Source: a virus. From it: a stretch of 27,940 nt of DNA. Positions within the stretch are counted from its first letter, which is position 1. Every line of letters starts with the position of its first letter. Shown in pieces: positions 1 through 6,256 of this stretch. The notes under the pieces were generated by a model, which saw only the letters and a program-made list of their open reading frames with translations, made no database searches and was not told the DNA's origin. The DNA is taken from the IMG/VR virus record IMGVR_UViG_3300037502_002127, positions 1-27,940 of that record. One strand, given 5' to 3'. The translations under genes were made by a program, and so were the position numbers.

Positions 1-2241
1 TGTTTTAATGAACCACAATATCATGAAGGTGTATTTGGAAACACGTTGACTGGAAATTGCAATTTGTCAGAAATACACTTAAATCAGCTCAATCCTACTG
101 ACTACAAAGAACAAGAAGATGCTTTTAGAGCAGCTTCACTCTCAGTAGCTGCATTGCTTCACCATAGATTCACCGAGCCTATTTATCAAGAATCTAGAGA
201 GTTAGATCCTATTGTTGGTGTTTCCTTCACCGGATTATTTGACTTTTTTGTTCATGCTTTTGGAGCAGAATGGCTTCACTGGTGGCAACAAGAGAGAGAA
301 GACAATGAGCAAGGTAGGATATTTAAACAAAAAGAACAGGAGTATTTATCTAGATGGAAAGACATAGTACATCAAACTGTTTGGGAATATTGTGATAAAC
401 ACAATCTTAAACGTCCTAATCGTTGTACTACTGTTCAGCCCAGTGGGTGTCTAGATCGCACTGCATTAAGAATTTTTGATCAAGGCTTACTTTATGCGGA
501 TGAATTAATAGCACCTGGTAATGGTGAAGTTACTGGCTTAAAACTAAGTGTTCGTGAAGGAGTGTCTGTCACCACAGGAATTGCTAATCAACCATTGCAA
601 TTAATTAAAGTCACTCTGAACAATGGACGTGTTTTACGTATGACTCCAAACCATCGTCTTTCTATTGATGGAAACTGGATTTATGCGTCTGACATGACTC
701 CTGGAATGAAGATTGATTTTAGTCTTGGAGAATATCAAAACAGCCAAGAGACTTCACTACTTGATATAGATCAATTTAGCTATACAAGAGAAGCAAAACA
801 ATTAGAGTCTGGGCATAATCGTGGTGGCATCACAGCAACTATCATTAAAACGCCCAAGATAATGTCTCCTGACTTAGCTTATTTTATTGGAGCATTATTT
901 GGAAATGGATGTTTAAGTGCAACTGGACATCGTATTAGGTTTTCTAGTAATAGTTATAAATTGCTAGAAAGACTACAACAAATAGCACAAAATCTGTTTG
1001 TTTTAAATGGGAGAATCAACAAATACTCTGGCAGAGAAGCTTATGAATTAAGCATTTCTAGTGTTCAGCTTTATGATTGGTTGCAATTGAATGGAATAGC
1101 TAAAACAGAGAAAAGTCTAAATCTTGACAGAATACCATTAGCTATTCGTTGTTCCTCCAAGCAAAGTATTCTATCGTTCTTCTGTGGATTGATTGACACT
1201 GATGGATGCATTAGAGTTAATGGCTCAATGTCCATTGACAGCGCTAGTGAAGAGTTCATTAGAAACCTTCAACAAATAGGTGAAGCTGTAGGATTGTGCT
1301 TCTCCATATTCCATAACACTGAAGGGGAGAACAACCAAGCACAGAAAAATATGTGGGGTTTATGTTTAAGCCGCATGTTATCTAAACCTGATGCTTTAGA
1401 TTATCTAAACGAAAATAGTCAAAAAGCTGAGATTCGTCCTATTCCTTCACTCAAGAGAAGTTATAAATTTGATCCATATCTCATTGAATCTGTAGTATGG
1501 GAGCAAACTCCTGACTACAGCTATGACTTTGCGGTGCAGGGAGAAGACGATAATGATTCATGGTATTGGCAAGGAGCGATTAAATCACATAACACAAAGT
1601 CTTTGCTAACTGGCGCTTCTCCTGGTTGGCATCCTCCCAAAGCACAACAATTTATCCGTCGGATTACTTTCCGTAAGAACGATCCAGTAGCATTGGCATG
1701 TATAGACTTTGGATATAACGTAGTTCCATCACAATCAGATAAAGATGAAAATGGTAACTTATTAGACAATCCTTTTGATGAACGTTGCACAGAATGGTTA
1801 GTAGAAATACCAGTAGCAGTATCTTGGGCAAATCTACCAGGAGTTGATGTTGATATTTCTAAATTCTCGGTGTTGGCACAGTTTGACTTTTATATGCAAG
1901 TGCAGAAGTATTACACAACTCATAATACTTCAGCCACACTTGAACTACGCCAGAACGAAATTGGTGCTTTAAGTAGAGCTATATATGACTCAATCAAGAA
2001 CAATGACGGGTATATTTCTGCTGCTATCCTTAGTCGCTTTGATGATTTCCAGTCTTATCCTAGATTGCCTTTTGAGCCTATTAGCAAGGACAAATACTTG
2101 CAGTTGGTAGAAGAAGTAAATCAAAGAAGAACTAATGATTCTTTCTTAGATGCTTTGCATAAGTATGACAATGGGTTTGATGAACAATCAGGCCCTGCCC
2201 CATGTGATTCAGACAAATGTCTTTTACCAGAGTCAAAGTGA
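1..2241 (+). CDS. nrdJ: Adenosylcobalamin-dependent (class II) ribonucleotide reductase, 3' part, interrupted by an intein
   Basis: The reading frame is open from base 1, so the gene begins before the window; a TTG at 46 lies inside the conserved catalytic domain and is not the start. The enzyme reduces ribonucleotides to deoxyribonucleotides using coenzyme B12. Seen here are the barrel motif GNCNLSEIHLNQL, the stretch TVQPSG joined after intein removal to TKSLLTGASPGWHPP, then FIRRITF, and near the C-terminus a CDSDKC cysteine pair. That pair matches the mobile redox-active cysteines that class II enzymes use to regenerate the active site. This form resembles the monomeric cyanobacterial and cyanophage enzymes. 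The mature host protein depends on splicing out the 382-residue insert at 448-1593. The last 25 bases overlap the next gene. Phages carry such enzymes to raise dNTP supply. The class II assignment is firm; the missing N-terminus cannot be judged. Confidence 0.93.
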   Translation, partial: CFNEPQYHEGVFGNTLTGNCNLSEIHLNQLNPTDYKEQEDAFRAASLSVAALLHHRFTEPIYQESRELDPIVGVSFTGLFDFFVHAFGAEWLHWWQQEREDNEQGRIFKQKEQEYLSRWKDIVHQTVWEYCDKHNLKRPNRCTTVQPSGCLDRTALRIFDQGLLYADELIAPGNGEVTGLKLSVREGVSVTTGIANQPLQLIKVTLNNGRVLRMTPNHRLSIDGNWIYASDMTPGMKIDFSLGEYQNSQETSLLDIDQFSYTREAKQLESGHNRGGITATIIKTPKIMSPDLAYFIGALFGNGCLSATGHRIRFSSNSYKLLERLQQIAQNLFVLNGRINKYSGREAYELSISSVQLYDWLQLNGIAKTEKSLNLDRIPLAIRCSSKQSILSFFCGLIDTDGCIRVNGSMSIDSASEEFIRNLQQIGEAVGLCFSIFHNTEGENNQAQKNMWGLCLSRMLSKPDALDYLNENSQKAEIRPIPSLKRSYKFDPYLIESVVWEQTPDYSYDFAVQGEDDNDSWYWQGAIKSHNTKSLLTGASPGWHPPKAQQFIRRITFRKNDPVALACIDFGYNVVPSQSDKDENGNLLDNPFDERCTEWLVEIPVAVSWANLPGVDVDISKFSVLAQFDFYMQVQKYYTTHNTSATLELRQNEIGALSRAIYDSIKNNDGYISAAILSRFDDFQSYPRLPFEPISKDKYLQLVEEVNQRRTNDSFLDALHKYDNGFDEQSGPAPCDSDKCLLPESK
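448..1593 (+). other. Intein with LAGLIDADG homing-endonuclease domain, in frame inside the reductase
   Basis: A 382-codon in-frame insertion splits the conserved reductase segment TVQPSG / TKSLLTG. It begins with Cys1 (CLDRTAL) and ends GAIKSHN, with Thr as the first downstream extein residue; this is the standard set for protein splicing (Cys1, penultimate His, terminal Asn, Thr+1). The splicing block with TPNH lies at about intein residues 66-69, and the C-terminal block YDFAVQGE at about 359-366. The central endonuclease domain has the two LAGLIDADG helices: LAYFIGALFGNG (about 143-154) and FFCGLIDTDG (about 244-253). The first has Asn where the metal-binding Asp is usual (GNG for GDG), whereas the second keeps its Asp. 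Splicing therefore looks intact, but the endonuclease may be impaired. Insertion into an active-site motif of an essential replication gene is typical of inteins. Confidence 0.95.
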
Positions 2242-2783
2242 AAAATAACAGCAAACAATTAGGAGTTTTAGCAGTTCATGATGGAGATCATAAAACTGCT
2301 ATCAAACACTATTCAGATGCCCTTGCTACTGAAAAAAGTGTTGATTTATTACGTGAAAGAGCTAAATCCTATGCTGCTTTAAAGAAGCTGGATAATGCTA
2401 TCAAAGACTACACTACAGCTATCAATATTCAGTTAGATAATTCGGCTCTTTATTGTGAGAGAGCTGAACTTTATATCAAAAGAGCTGACTATAATGCTGG
2501 ACTGGAAGATTGTAATGATGCCTTGGAAATTAATCCTAGATGCCCAATCGCTTTGCTACTAAAAGGACTAATACTAGTCAAATTAGGAAGTATTAATGAT
2601 GGCATGAGTTGCATCAATAATTGTTTACAAATCAACAAGTGGTATGCCAGAGCATATTACGAAAGAGCAATATTGATGGAGGGGATTGACAAAGAAAAAG
2701 CCAAGTTGGATTACTACCAAGCTGCTCATATTGGCTATCCAAATGCACTGAAAAGGTACAGAATATTAGCAGGTACTAATTAA
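2217..2783 (+). CDS. Tetratricopeptide-repeat (TPR) protein
   Basis: This 188-residue protein is built almost entirely of about five TPR helix pairs (roughly residues 11-41, 42-74, 75-108, 109-142 and 143-174). The typical spacing shows in stretches such as LRERAKSYAALKKLDNAIKDY and YCERAELYIKRADYNAGLEDC. TPR arrays form a curved scaffold for protein-protein binding; no catalytic motif, signal peptide or membrane segment is visible. The ATG start overlaps the reductase end by 25 bases and has no clear Shine-Dalgarno sequence, so translation is probably coupled to the reductase. The gene ends just before a terminator, making it the last of that operon. The partner and role are unknown; a chaperone or an adaptor for the neighbouring reductase is possible but only inferred from position. 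Confidence 0.85.
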   Translation: MSFTRVKVKNNSKQLGVLAVHDGDHKTAIKHYSDALATEKSVDLLRERAKSYAALKKLDNAIKDYTTAINIQLDNSALYCERAELYIKRADYNAGLEDCNDALEINPRCPIALLLKGLILVKLGSINDGMSCINNCLQINKWYARAYYERAILMEGIDKEKAKLDYYQAAHIGYPNALKRYRILAGTN

Positions 2784-2789
2784 ATTTTT

Positions 2790-2827
2790 ACAGCAAAGAC
2801 TTAGTTGGATCTTTGCTGTATTTTTTT
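2790..2827 (+). terminator. Rho-independent terminator after the reductase/TPR operon
   Basis: A perfect 10-bp stem (ACAGCAAAGA at 2790-2799 with TCTTTGCTGT at 2810-2819) and a 10-base loop are followed by seven T at 2821-2827. It starts six bases after the TPR stop codon. Confidence 0.9.
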
Positions 2828-2859
2828 GGCAATTGATATACAATAAGAAACGTATTGAC

Positions 2860-2866
2860 AGGAGGT
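2860..2866 (+). promoter_or_regulatory. Ribosome binding site deciding the exonuclease start
   Basis: AGGAGGT lies just upstream of the ATG at 2870 and is the strongest Shine-Dalgarno sequence in this part of the window. It rules out the in-frame TTG at 2855, which lies before it. Confidence 0.75.
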
Positions 2867-2869
2867 AAC

Positions 2870-3541
2870 ATGAAGCTTTTAATAATTGACACAGAGACAA
2901 CAGGATTATCTGAGGAAGATGCTCCTATTGAAGTGGCAGGTATCTTCTATTTAGTAGGGCAAGGAATCATAAGTCAAGTTAGCACTATCGTATCTAGTGT
3001 TATACCTAACTTTGCTGTTCAAATCAACAAAATTCAACAGGAGTTGATTGATGCTGGTACAAATAATCAGATAATCACTGTCTTGAATGACATGGCGGAT
3101 GAATGTGATTATGTATTAGCACACAATGCACAGTTTGATAAACAAGCTTGTGCTAAAATTCCTGGGTTAAATATTCACCAAAAGTGGGTGGATAGTCAGT
3201 ACATAAACTTTCCAAATAGTCAGTACTGCAAGACTAACGGCTTGCACAATTTAGCTATAGCGCACAATGTGCCAGTTATAGATACGCACAGAGCGTTGGA
3301 TGACTGTAGATTGCTGAGTAAGTTGTTAGATACAGTTGCTAATTTAGAACAAGAAATCTTATTAGCAGCAGAACCTAGAGTTTTGGTTAAAAGTCTAGAA
3401 TCATATCCAGCAACATTGACTAAACAAGCTGGTTTTAGGTGGAATGCCAATACTAAAACATGGGCAAAACACATTAAAGAAAAAGAGATTGTTGATTTAC
3501 CTTTTCAAGTTAAAATAATAGGCACAGACATAAATGATTGA
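2870..3541 (+). CDS. DnaQ-like DEDDh 3'-5' exonuclease
   Basis: A 223-residue exonuclease of the DnaQ / RNase T superfamily, expected to hydrolyse 3' ends with two metal ions. All acidic motifs are visible: Exo I IDTETTGL (D7, E9), Exo II LAHNAQFD (D90) and Exo III THRALDDCR (H140, D145), with the His of the DEDDh subclass. After the catalytic domain (to about residue 160) a short C-terminal part contains AGFRWNANTKTWAK, a Trp-rich unit of unknown role. The start was placed at ATG 2870 because AGGAGGT precedes it. The last 8 bases overlap the ribbon-helix-helix gene, so the two are co-translated. In a phage this could proofread, trim recombination intermediates or degrade nucleic acid; the sequence does not decide. 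No linked polymerase gene is present in the window. Confidence 0.88.
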   Translation: MKLLIIDTETTGLSEEDAPIEVAGIFYLVGQGIISQVSTIVSSVIPNFAVQINKIQQELIDAGTNNQIITVLNDMADECDYVLAHNAQFDKQACAKIPGLNIHQKWVDSQYINFPNSQYCKTNGLHNLAIAHNVPVIDTHRALDDCRLLSKLLDTVANLEQEILLAAEPRVLVKSLESYPATLTKQAGFRWNANTKTWAKHIKEKEIVDLPFQVKIIGTDIND

Positions 3542-3749
3542 ATACAATTCTCGTGTTTACCCAATCAAAAAGCATAAAGTAAGTGCTGCTGATAAAGGCA
3601 AGTTATCGGTGTCTTTACCCAAAGCTTTGATTGACAGAATTAGATATATCGCTCAGAAAGCAAATGTTGAGCCGTCTAATGTAATGTGGGTTGCTTTTGA
3701 AGAATGGCTAACCAATCATCCCGATGCACCAAATCTCAAAGATGAATAA
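3534..3749 (+). CDS. Small ribbon-helix-helix (Arc/CopG-like) DNA-binding protein
   Basis: This 71-residue protein has the layout of a ribbon-helix-helix regulator. A short strand KLSVSLP (residues 23-29) would pair with its partner in a dimer and enter the DNA major groove. It is followed by helix A (about 30-44, KALIDRIRYIAQKAN), a turn, and helix B (about 48-61, SNVMWVAFEEWLTN). Proteins of this kind are usually autorepressors or phage switch regulators. The gene overlaps the exonuclease stop by 8 bases (ATGATTGA), so it is translationally coupled. A TTGAC-N8-GTCAA inverted repeat over the -35 box of the next operon (4069-4086) is a possible target, though this link is only inferred. No antitoxin/toxin pairing is evident. 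Confidence 0.7.
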   Translation: MIEYNSRVYPIKKHKVSAADKGKLSVSLPKALIDRIRYIAQKANVEPSNVMWVAFEEWLTNHPDAPNLKDE

Positions 3750-4017
3750 ATACATCGACATTCTTAAACAGTTTAGATTCCTCCTAGGAATCAATGAGGA
3801 ATTAGAACAAGTGGAAACATTCTCTGAATTATTATCAGAAATGCTTGCTTGTGAAGCAGTGCTATTAGACAAAGATTGTATAACACTTGTGCTGGAAGGA
3901 AAGGAAAGTGACAACCCAGAAAGTGTTATTAAGCAATTGTTGGTTGAACATCTTGTCTACTCAAAAGAAGCTGTAGAAAATCCAAGTATTATTGACGCAA
4001 TTATGCAGCTTGTTTAA
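3742..4017 (+). CDS. Small acidic protein of unknown function
   Basis: I do not recognise this protein. From ATG 3742 it has 91 residues, is rich in Glu and Leu, and is predicted mostly helical by eye (KYIDILKQFRFLLGINEEL, SELLSEMLACEAVLLD). There is no signal peptide, membrane segment, metal site or known motif. An in-frame ATG at 3724 would add six residues; 3742 is preferred because it gives the shorter 8-base overlap with the upstream stop, like its neighbour. Neither start has a good Shine-Dalgarno sequence. It is the last gene of the exonuclease operon and is followed by a terminator. Its position directly after a ribbon-helix-helix gene would fit a co-regulated partner, but nothing in the sequence proves it. 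Confidence 0.65.
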   Translation: MNKYIDILKQFRFLLGINEELEQVETFSELLSEMLACEAVLLDKDCITLVLEGKESDNPESVIKQLLVEHLVYSKEAVENPSIIDAIMQLV

Positions 4018-4024
4018 TATTTTG

Positions 4025-4059
4025 TAAAACACTACTATTAACGTAGTGTTTTATTTTTT
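4025..4059 (+). terminator. Rho-independent terminator after the exonuclease operon
   Basis: An 11-bp perfect stem (TAAAACACTAC at 4025-4035 with GTAGTGTTTTA at 4043-4053) and a 7-base loop are followed by six T at 4054-4059. It separates the exonuclease operon from the promoter at 4069. Confidence 0.9.
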
Positions 4060-4068
4060 ATATATCCC

Positions 4069-4097
4069 TTGACGTAGTGTTGTCAATGAGTTATAGT
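4069..4097 (+). promoter_or_regulatory. Sigma70-type promoter of the small-gene cassette with a candidate operator
   Basis: TTGACG (4069-4074), a 17-base spacer and TATAGT (4092-4097) form a near-consensus promoter about 27 bases before the first ATG. The -35 box is the left arm of an inverted repeat, TTGAC at 4069-4073 and GTCAA at 4082-4086, which could be an operator. The string ACGTAGTGTT at 4072-4081 also occurs in the terminator just upstream (4041-4050). Confidence 0.7.
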
Positions 4098-4123
4098 AAA
4101 TATTAAAAGTTCACTGATAAAGT

Positions 4124-4342
4124 ATGTATTACTTCGCAAATGTAGAAAAAACCAAAGGTAAGAGTCATTTAGTTGACTCTAATTACAACATCAGCCAAGA
4201 CGCTGCGTTAGCAGTGTTGAGTCTAGGATTGGTTGGAGCTATTCCTGACGCTGTTGTATTTAGAGAAGTACTTGATGCTGACACCATTAAGTACCATGTC
4301 GAAGCCCCTCAAGAAGAATGGGATAAATGGAGGAAAATATGA
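4124..4342 (+). CDS. Small unknown protein, family A copy 1
   Basis: A 72-residue protein that I cannot assign to a known family. It is the first gene behind the promoter at 4069-4097. A hydrophobic helix (about residues 26-40, DAALAVLSLGLVGAIP) is followed by a short strand and the ending YHVEAPQEEWDKW. The same layout, helix then Y-x-[VI]-x-A-P-x-E-x-W, recurs in the protein at 5582-5818 and more weakly in that at 5818-6102, so these are probably paralogues. The helix is too short and interrupted to call a membrane segment. There is no clear Shine-Dalgarno sequence. Its stop overlaps the next ATG in an ATGA junction. Confidence 0.7.
   Translation: MYYFANVEKTKGKSHLVDSNYNISQDAALAVLSLGLVGAIPDAVVFREVLDADTIKYHVEAPQEEWDKWRKI
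4329..4333 (+). promoter_or_regulatory. Ribosome binding site deciding the start at 4339
   Basis: GGAGG ends five bases before ATG 4339, which also forms an ATGA overlap with the preceding stop codon. The in-frame ATG at 4327 lies upstream of this site and is therefore less likely. Confidence 0.65.
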
Positions 4343-4764
4343 AGTACGTTGTTAATTATGATGATTTACAACTTAAAGATTGGCTAAATGCTAATCCTGA
4401 TGTGTGGGAACAATTCATTAAGAAACACAAAAATGGAAAGTTTTTCATAGCGCTCAAAGACAGATTTGATGCGTGTGTTTTTTATGAAACTAAATCTCAG
4501 TGGGGAGATTTTATCTATGGAGTCCAGCTTCATCCTCCTTTGGAAGAAAAAGAATTTGGTTTTCTAGATATTGAACAAATAGAAAATCGTTTTCACTCTC
4601 ATTGCTTAATGCTTATAGAGAAAGCAGCAAATCCTGCATCTAAAGAGCAGCAAAAGCAGGAATACATCACTTACATAGAACTCTATGGAGTTGAAAAACT
4701 CGCACAAGTGGTGGGAGAAAATAAAATTAGGCAAGTTTTAGGAGATTATGCAATTTATTGCTGA
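4339..4764 (+). CDS. Small unknown protein, family B copy 1
   Basis: A 141-residue protein of unknown function, rich in aromatic and charged residues. Its N-terminal segment DWLNANPDVWEQFIK is repeated exactly in the next gene (4748-5008), showing a tandem duplication. The rest contains FYETKSQWGDFIYGV and a Lys/Gln-rich helix near residues 90-110. No transmembrane segment, signal peptide or enzyme motif is seen. The start at ATG 4339 is supported by GGAGG at 4329-4333 and the ATGA junction with the upstream gene. It overlaps the next gene by 17 bases, so the cassette is translationally coupled. Confidence 0.72.
   Translation: MKYVVNYDDLQLKDWLNANPDVWEQFIKKHKNGKFFIALKDRFDACVFYETKSQWGDFIYGVQLHPPLEEKEFGFLDIEQIENRFHSHCLMLIEKAANPASKEQQKQEYITYIELYGVEKLAQVVGENKIRQVLGDYAIYC
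4378..4421 (+). repeat. Direct repeat, left copy (family B duplication)
   Basis: A 44-base segment encoding DWLNANPDVWEQFIK matches 4781-4824 at 42 of 44 positions. Both differences are silent third-position changes. Confidence 0.9.
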
Positions 4765-5008
4765 CGATAAAAAAATTCAGGATTGGCTAAATGCTAATCC
4801 TGACGTGTGGGAACAGTTCATTAAACAATATCCAGAATATTCTCACACAACTTTTGATAAAGCTATTTTCTTTACAGAAGAAATGGCGGAAAATAGCGAT
4901 TATTCAATGGCAACTTTTGTCGGATTTGAACCAAGAATCAAAACATCTGATGGGTGGTTCTTATCTGATTGTTTCTTAGATTTTTGTAAAAGGAGATGGG
5001 ATGATTAA
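4748..5008 (+). CDS. Small unknown protein, family B copy 2
   Basis: An 86-residue paralogue of the preceding protein. Residues 11-25 (DWLNANPDVWEQFIK) are identical, and the middle (KAIFFTEEMAENSDYSMATFVGF) aligns loosely with FYETKSQWGDFIYGV of copy 1. The C-terminal half of copy 1 is absent. The close match at DNA level points to a recent duplication, with faster divergence outside the shared motif. The function is unknown. A GGAG sequence at 4741-4744 precedes the ATG at 4748. The gene overlaps its neighbours by 17 and 8 bases. Confidence 0.7.
   Translation: MQFIADDKKIQDWLNANPDVWEQFIKQYPEYSHTTFDKAIFFTEEMAENSDYSMATFVGFEPRIKTSDGWFLSDCFLDFCKRRWDD
4781..4824 (+). repeat. Direct repeat, right copy (family B duplication)
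   Basis: Partner of the 44-base segment at 4378-4421, with 42 of 44 bases identical. Confidence 0.9.
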
Positions 5009-5603
5009 AGTAGATTGCTTTGGCACTGAATTAGTCGTTGATATTCTAATGGACAAGAATCAAATGGCGATATTGAATCTTTCTCCATTAGAAGACTATA
5101 TCTGGGCAAAAATATTTTATGAACTTGGATGGAATGTGCCAGATCCATCCAACATAGCAAAGTCTTGTTTCGCCTATTCAATGGATAAGAAAGAAAGAAG
5201 CTTTGTACTCTTTTTGGAATACAAAGAGGATTGCCTTAGGCATGTTTACAGTCAACTACAAAGCAAAATGAAACTCCGCTTAGATTACAATCCAAATGAG
5301 TTTAGATGGGATTTACCATACGTTAGAGGAACGTATGACTACCATTACTTTAGATTACTGGAAACTCCAGCTAGTATGTACGTTGACGTAAATCACTACA
5401 GAGGCTGGGAGAATCAAGCGTGGTTTGAGCAGCTTTCTGAAATCAACGATAACAAGACGAAAGAGCAATCTTTCAAGGAAGAAAAGGAAAAACTAAAACA
5501 ATTTTTCCTTGAACTCGCTTTAAACAAGCTAGATATTGACTTGTCTAAATACACTTACTTGGACAACGCAAACACTTTGGTATGGACGACATGTACGCAA
5601 TAA
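5001..5603 (+). CDS. Unknown 200-residue protein of the small-gene cassette
   Basis: I do not recognise this protein. It is the largest product of the cassette. It is rich in aromatic residues in its middle (EFRWDLPYVRG, YDYHYFRLLETP) and has a Lys/Glu-rich probable coiled coil around residues 150-175 (KEQSFKEEKEKLKQFFLE). There is no signal peptide, membrane segment, nucleotide-binding loop or metal-binding motif. The ATG at 5001 follows an AGGAG sequence at 4990-4994 at normal spacing and overlaps the preceding stop by 8 bases. The 3' end overlaps the next gene by 22 bases. No similarity to families A or B in the same cassette is visible by eye. Confidence 0.7.
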   Translation: MIKVDCFGTELVVDILMDKNQMAILNLSPLEDYIWAKIFYELGWNVPDPSNIAKSCFAYSMDKKERSFVLFLEYKEDCLRHVYSQLQSKMKLRLDYNPNEFRWDLPYVRGTYDYHYFRLLETPASMYVDVNHYRGWENQAWFEQLSEINDNKTKEQSFKEEKEKLKQFFLELALNKLDIDLSKYTYLDNANTLVWTTCTQ

Positions 5604-5818
5604 TTGAAAACAAACAACTCAAAGAAGCTAGTCCTGGCATCACCAGAGATTTAGCTATCATCGCTTTAAATTTGGCAAAAGCAGGTAAATTGCCAAACGC
5701 GTCTTTCAAGAAAGACAAAGATGCTTATTTAATCAAAGCACCTAAAGAGTCTTGGAAAAAAGCACAGCGTAGATTAGACAGATTTTCGGAAAACTTCAAT
5801 GGCACCTGGATACCTTAA
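5582..5818 (+). CDS. Small unknown protein, family A copy 2
   Basis: A 78-residue basic protein resembling the product of 4124-4342. ITRDLAIIALNLAKAGKLPNA matches ISQDAALAVLSLGLVGAIPDA in layout, and YLIKAPKESWKKA matches YHVEAPQEEWDKW. The function is unknown. There is no ribosome binding site, and the start lies 22 bases inside the previous gene, which suggests translational coupling. An ATG three codons later is an alternative. Its stop shares one base with the next start (TAATG). Confidence 0.68.
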   Translation: MDDMYAIIENKQLKEASPGITRDLAIIALNLAKAGKLPNASFKKDKDAYLIKAPKESWKKAQRRLDRFSENFNGTWIP

Positions 5819-6102
5819 TGCAGCAATACGTTGAAATCAAAACAAATGGAGAGTTAGTCAATGGCGCTCTCCAATTAAATCAGCTAGCAATTAAAACGTT
5901 GTTAGATTTGATTGGTGATGGCAGTAATCCTGACTTACAGACACAATATGGCTTCTTTCGTGTACTGCCAACAATGTTTATCGGACAAGACATTTTCTAC
6001 AAACAAAAAGACAAAATCTGCATGCACGATGCGGAACTTAGCTATTTTGTTATAGCTAACGACGAAACATGGGATAATTTATTGTCAGAAACGGAACAAT
6101 AA
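5818..6102 (+). CDS. Small unknown protein, possible divergent family A copy 3
   Basis: A 94-residue protein closing the cassette. It has a helical stretch LAIKTLLDLIGDG at about residues 22-34 and ends with YFVIANDETWDNL, which echoes the Y-x-V-x-A-x-x-E-x-W ending of the two family A proteins. The middle has an extra 20 or so residues absent from them. The relationship is suggestive only and needs a profile comparison. Translation starts in a TAATG overlap with the previous stop. A terminator follows 22 bases after the stop codon. Confidence 0.66.
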   Translation: MQQYVEIKTNGELVNGALQLNQLAIKTLLDLIGDGSNPDLQTQYGFFRVLPTMFIGQDIFYKQKDKICMHDAELSYFVIANDETWDNLLSETEQ

Positions 6103-6124
6103 ATACAACTAACACGACTTCAAT

Positions 6125-6155
6125 GCACTTAGACTCATCAGCTAAGTGCTTTTTT
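6125..6155 (+). terminator. Rho-independent terminator of the small-gene cassette
   Basis: An 8-bp stem (GCACTTAG at 6125-6132 with CTAAGTGC at 6142-6149) and a 9-base loop are followed by six T at 6150-6155. Confidence 0.82.
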
Positions 6156-6177
6156 GTTTGGTATAAAAATTTTTTTG

Positions 6178-6214
6178 AAAAAAAAACAAAACCAGTGTCC
6201 TTTCACTGCTGGTT
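6178..6214 (-). terminator. Terminator-like hairpin for minus-strand transcription
   Basis: AACCAG (6190-6195) and CTGGTT (6209-6214) form a short stem. Read on the minus strand it is followed by a long T-rich run (the A-run at 6178-6189). No minus-strand gene lies nearby, so it could stop antisense transcripts or be chance in AT-rich DNA. Confidence 0.3.
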
Positions 6215-6215
6215 C

Positions 6216-6224
6216 TGTTATGAT
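6216..6224 (+). promoter_or_regulatory. Candidate extended -10 promoter of the initiator gene
   Basis: TGTTATGAT (TG-N-TATGAT) lies 32 bases before ATG 6257 and after the upstream terminator, in the only gap large enough to hold a promoter. No good -35 box is present, which is acceptable for an extended -10 site but lowers certainty. Confidence 0.4.
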
Positions 6225-6256
6225 AAATTTATTCTTTCTAATAAATCCATTATACA

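Noticed and set aside
46-2241. A TTG start for the reductase at 46
   Set aside because: The frame is open to base 1 and the residues before 46 continue the conserved domain (EGVFGNTLTGNC), so the gene starts outside the window.
4791-4979. Second plus-strand frame inside the family B copy 2 gene
   Set aside because: It is entirely nested in a gene supported by its paralogue and operon overlaps, with no ribosome binding site of its own.
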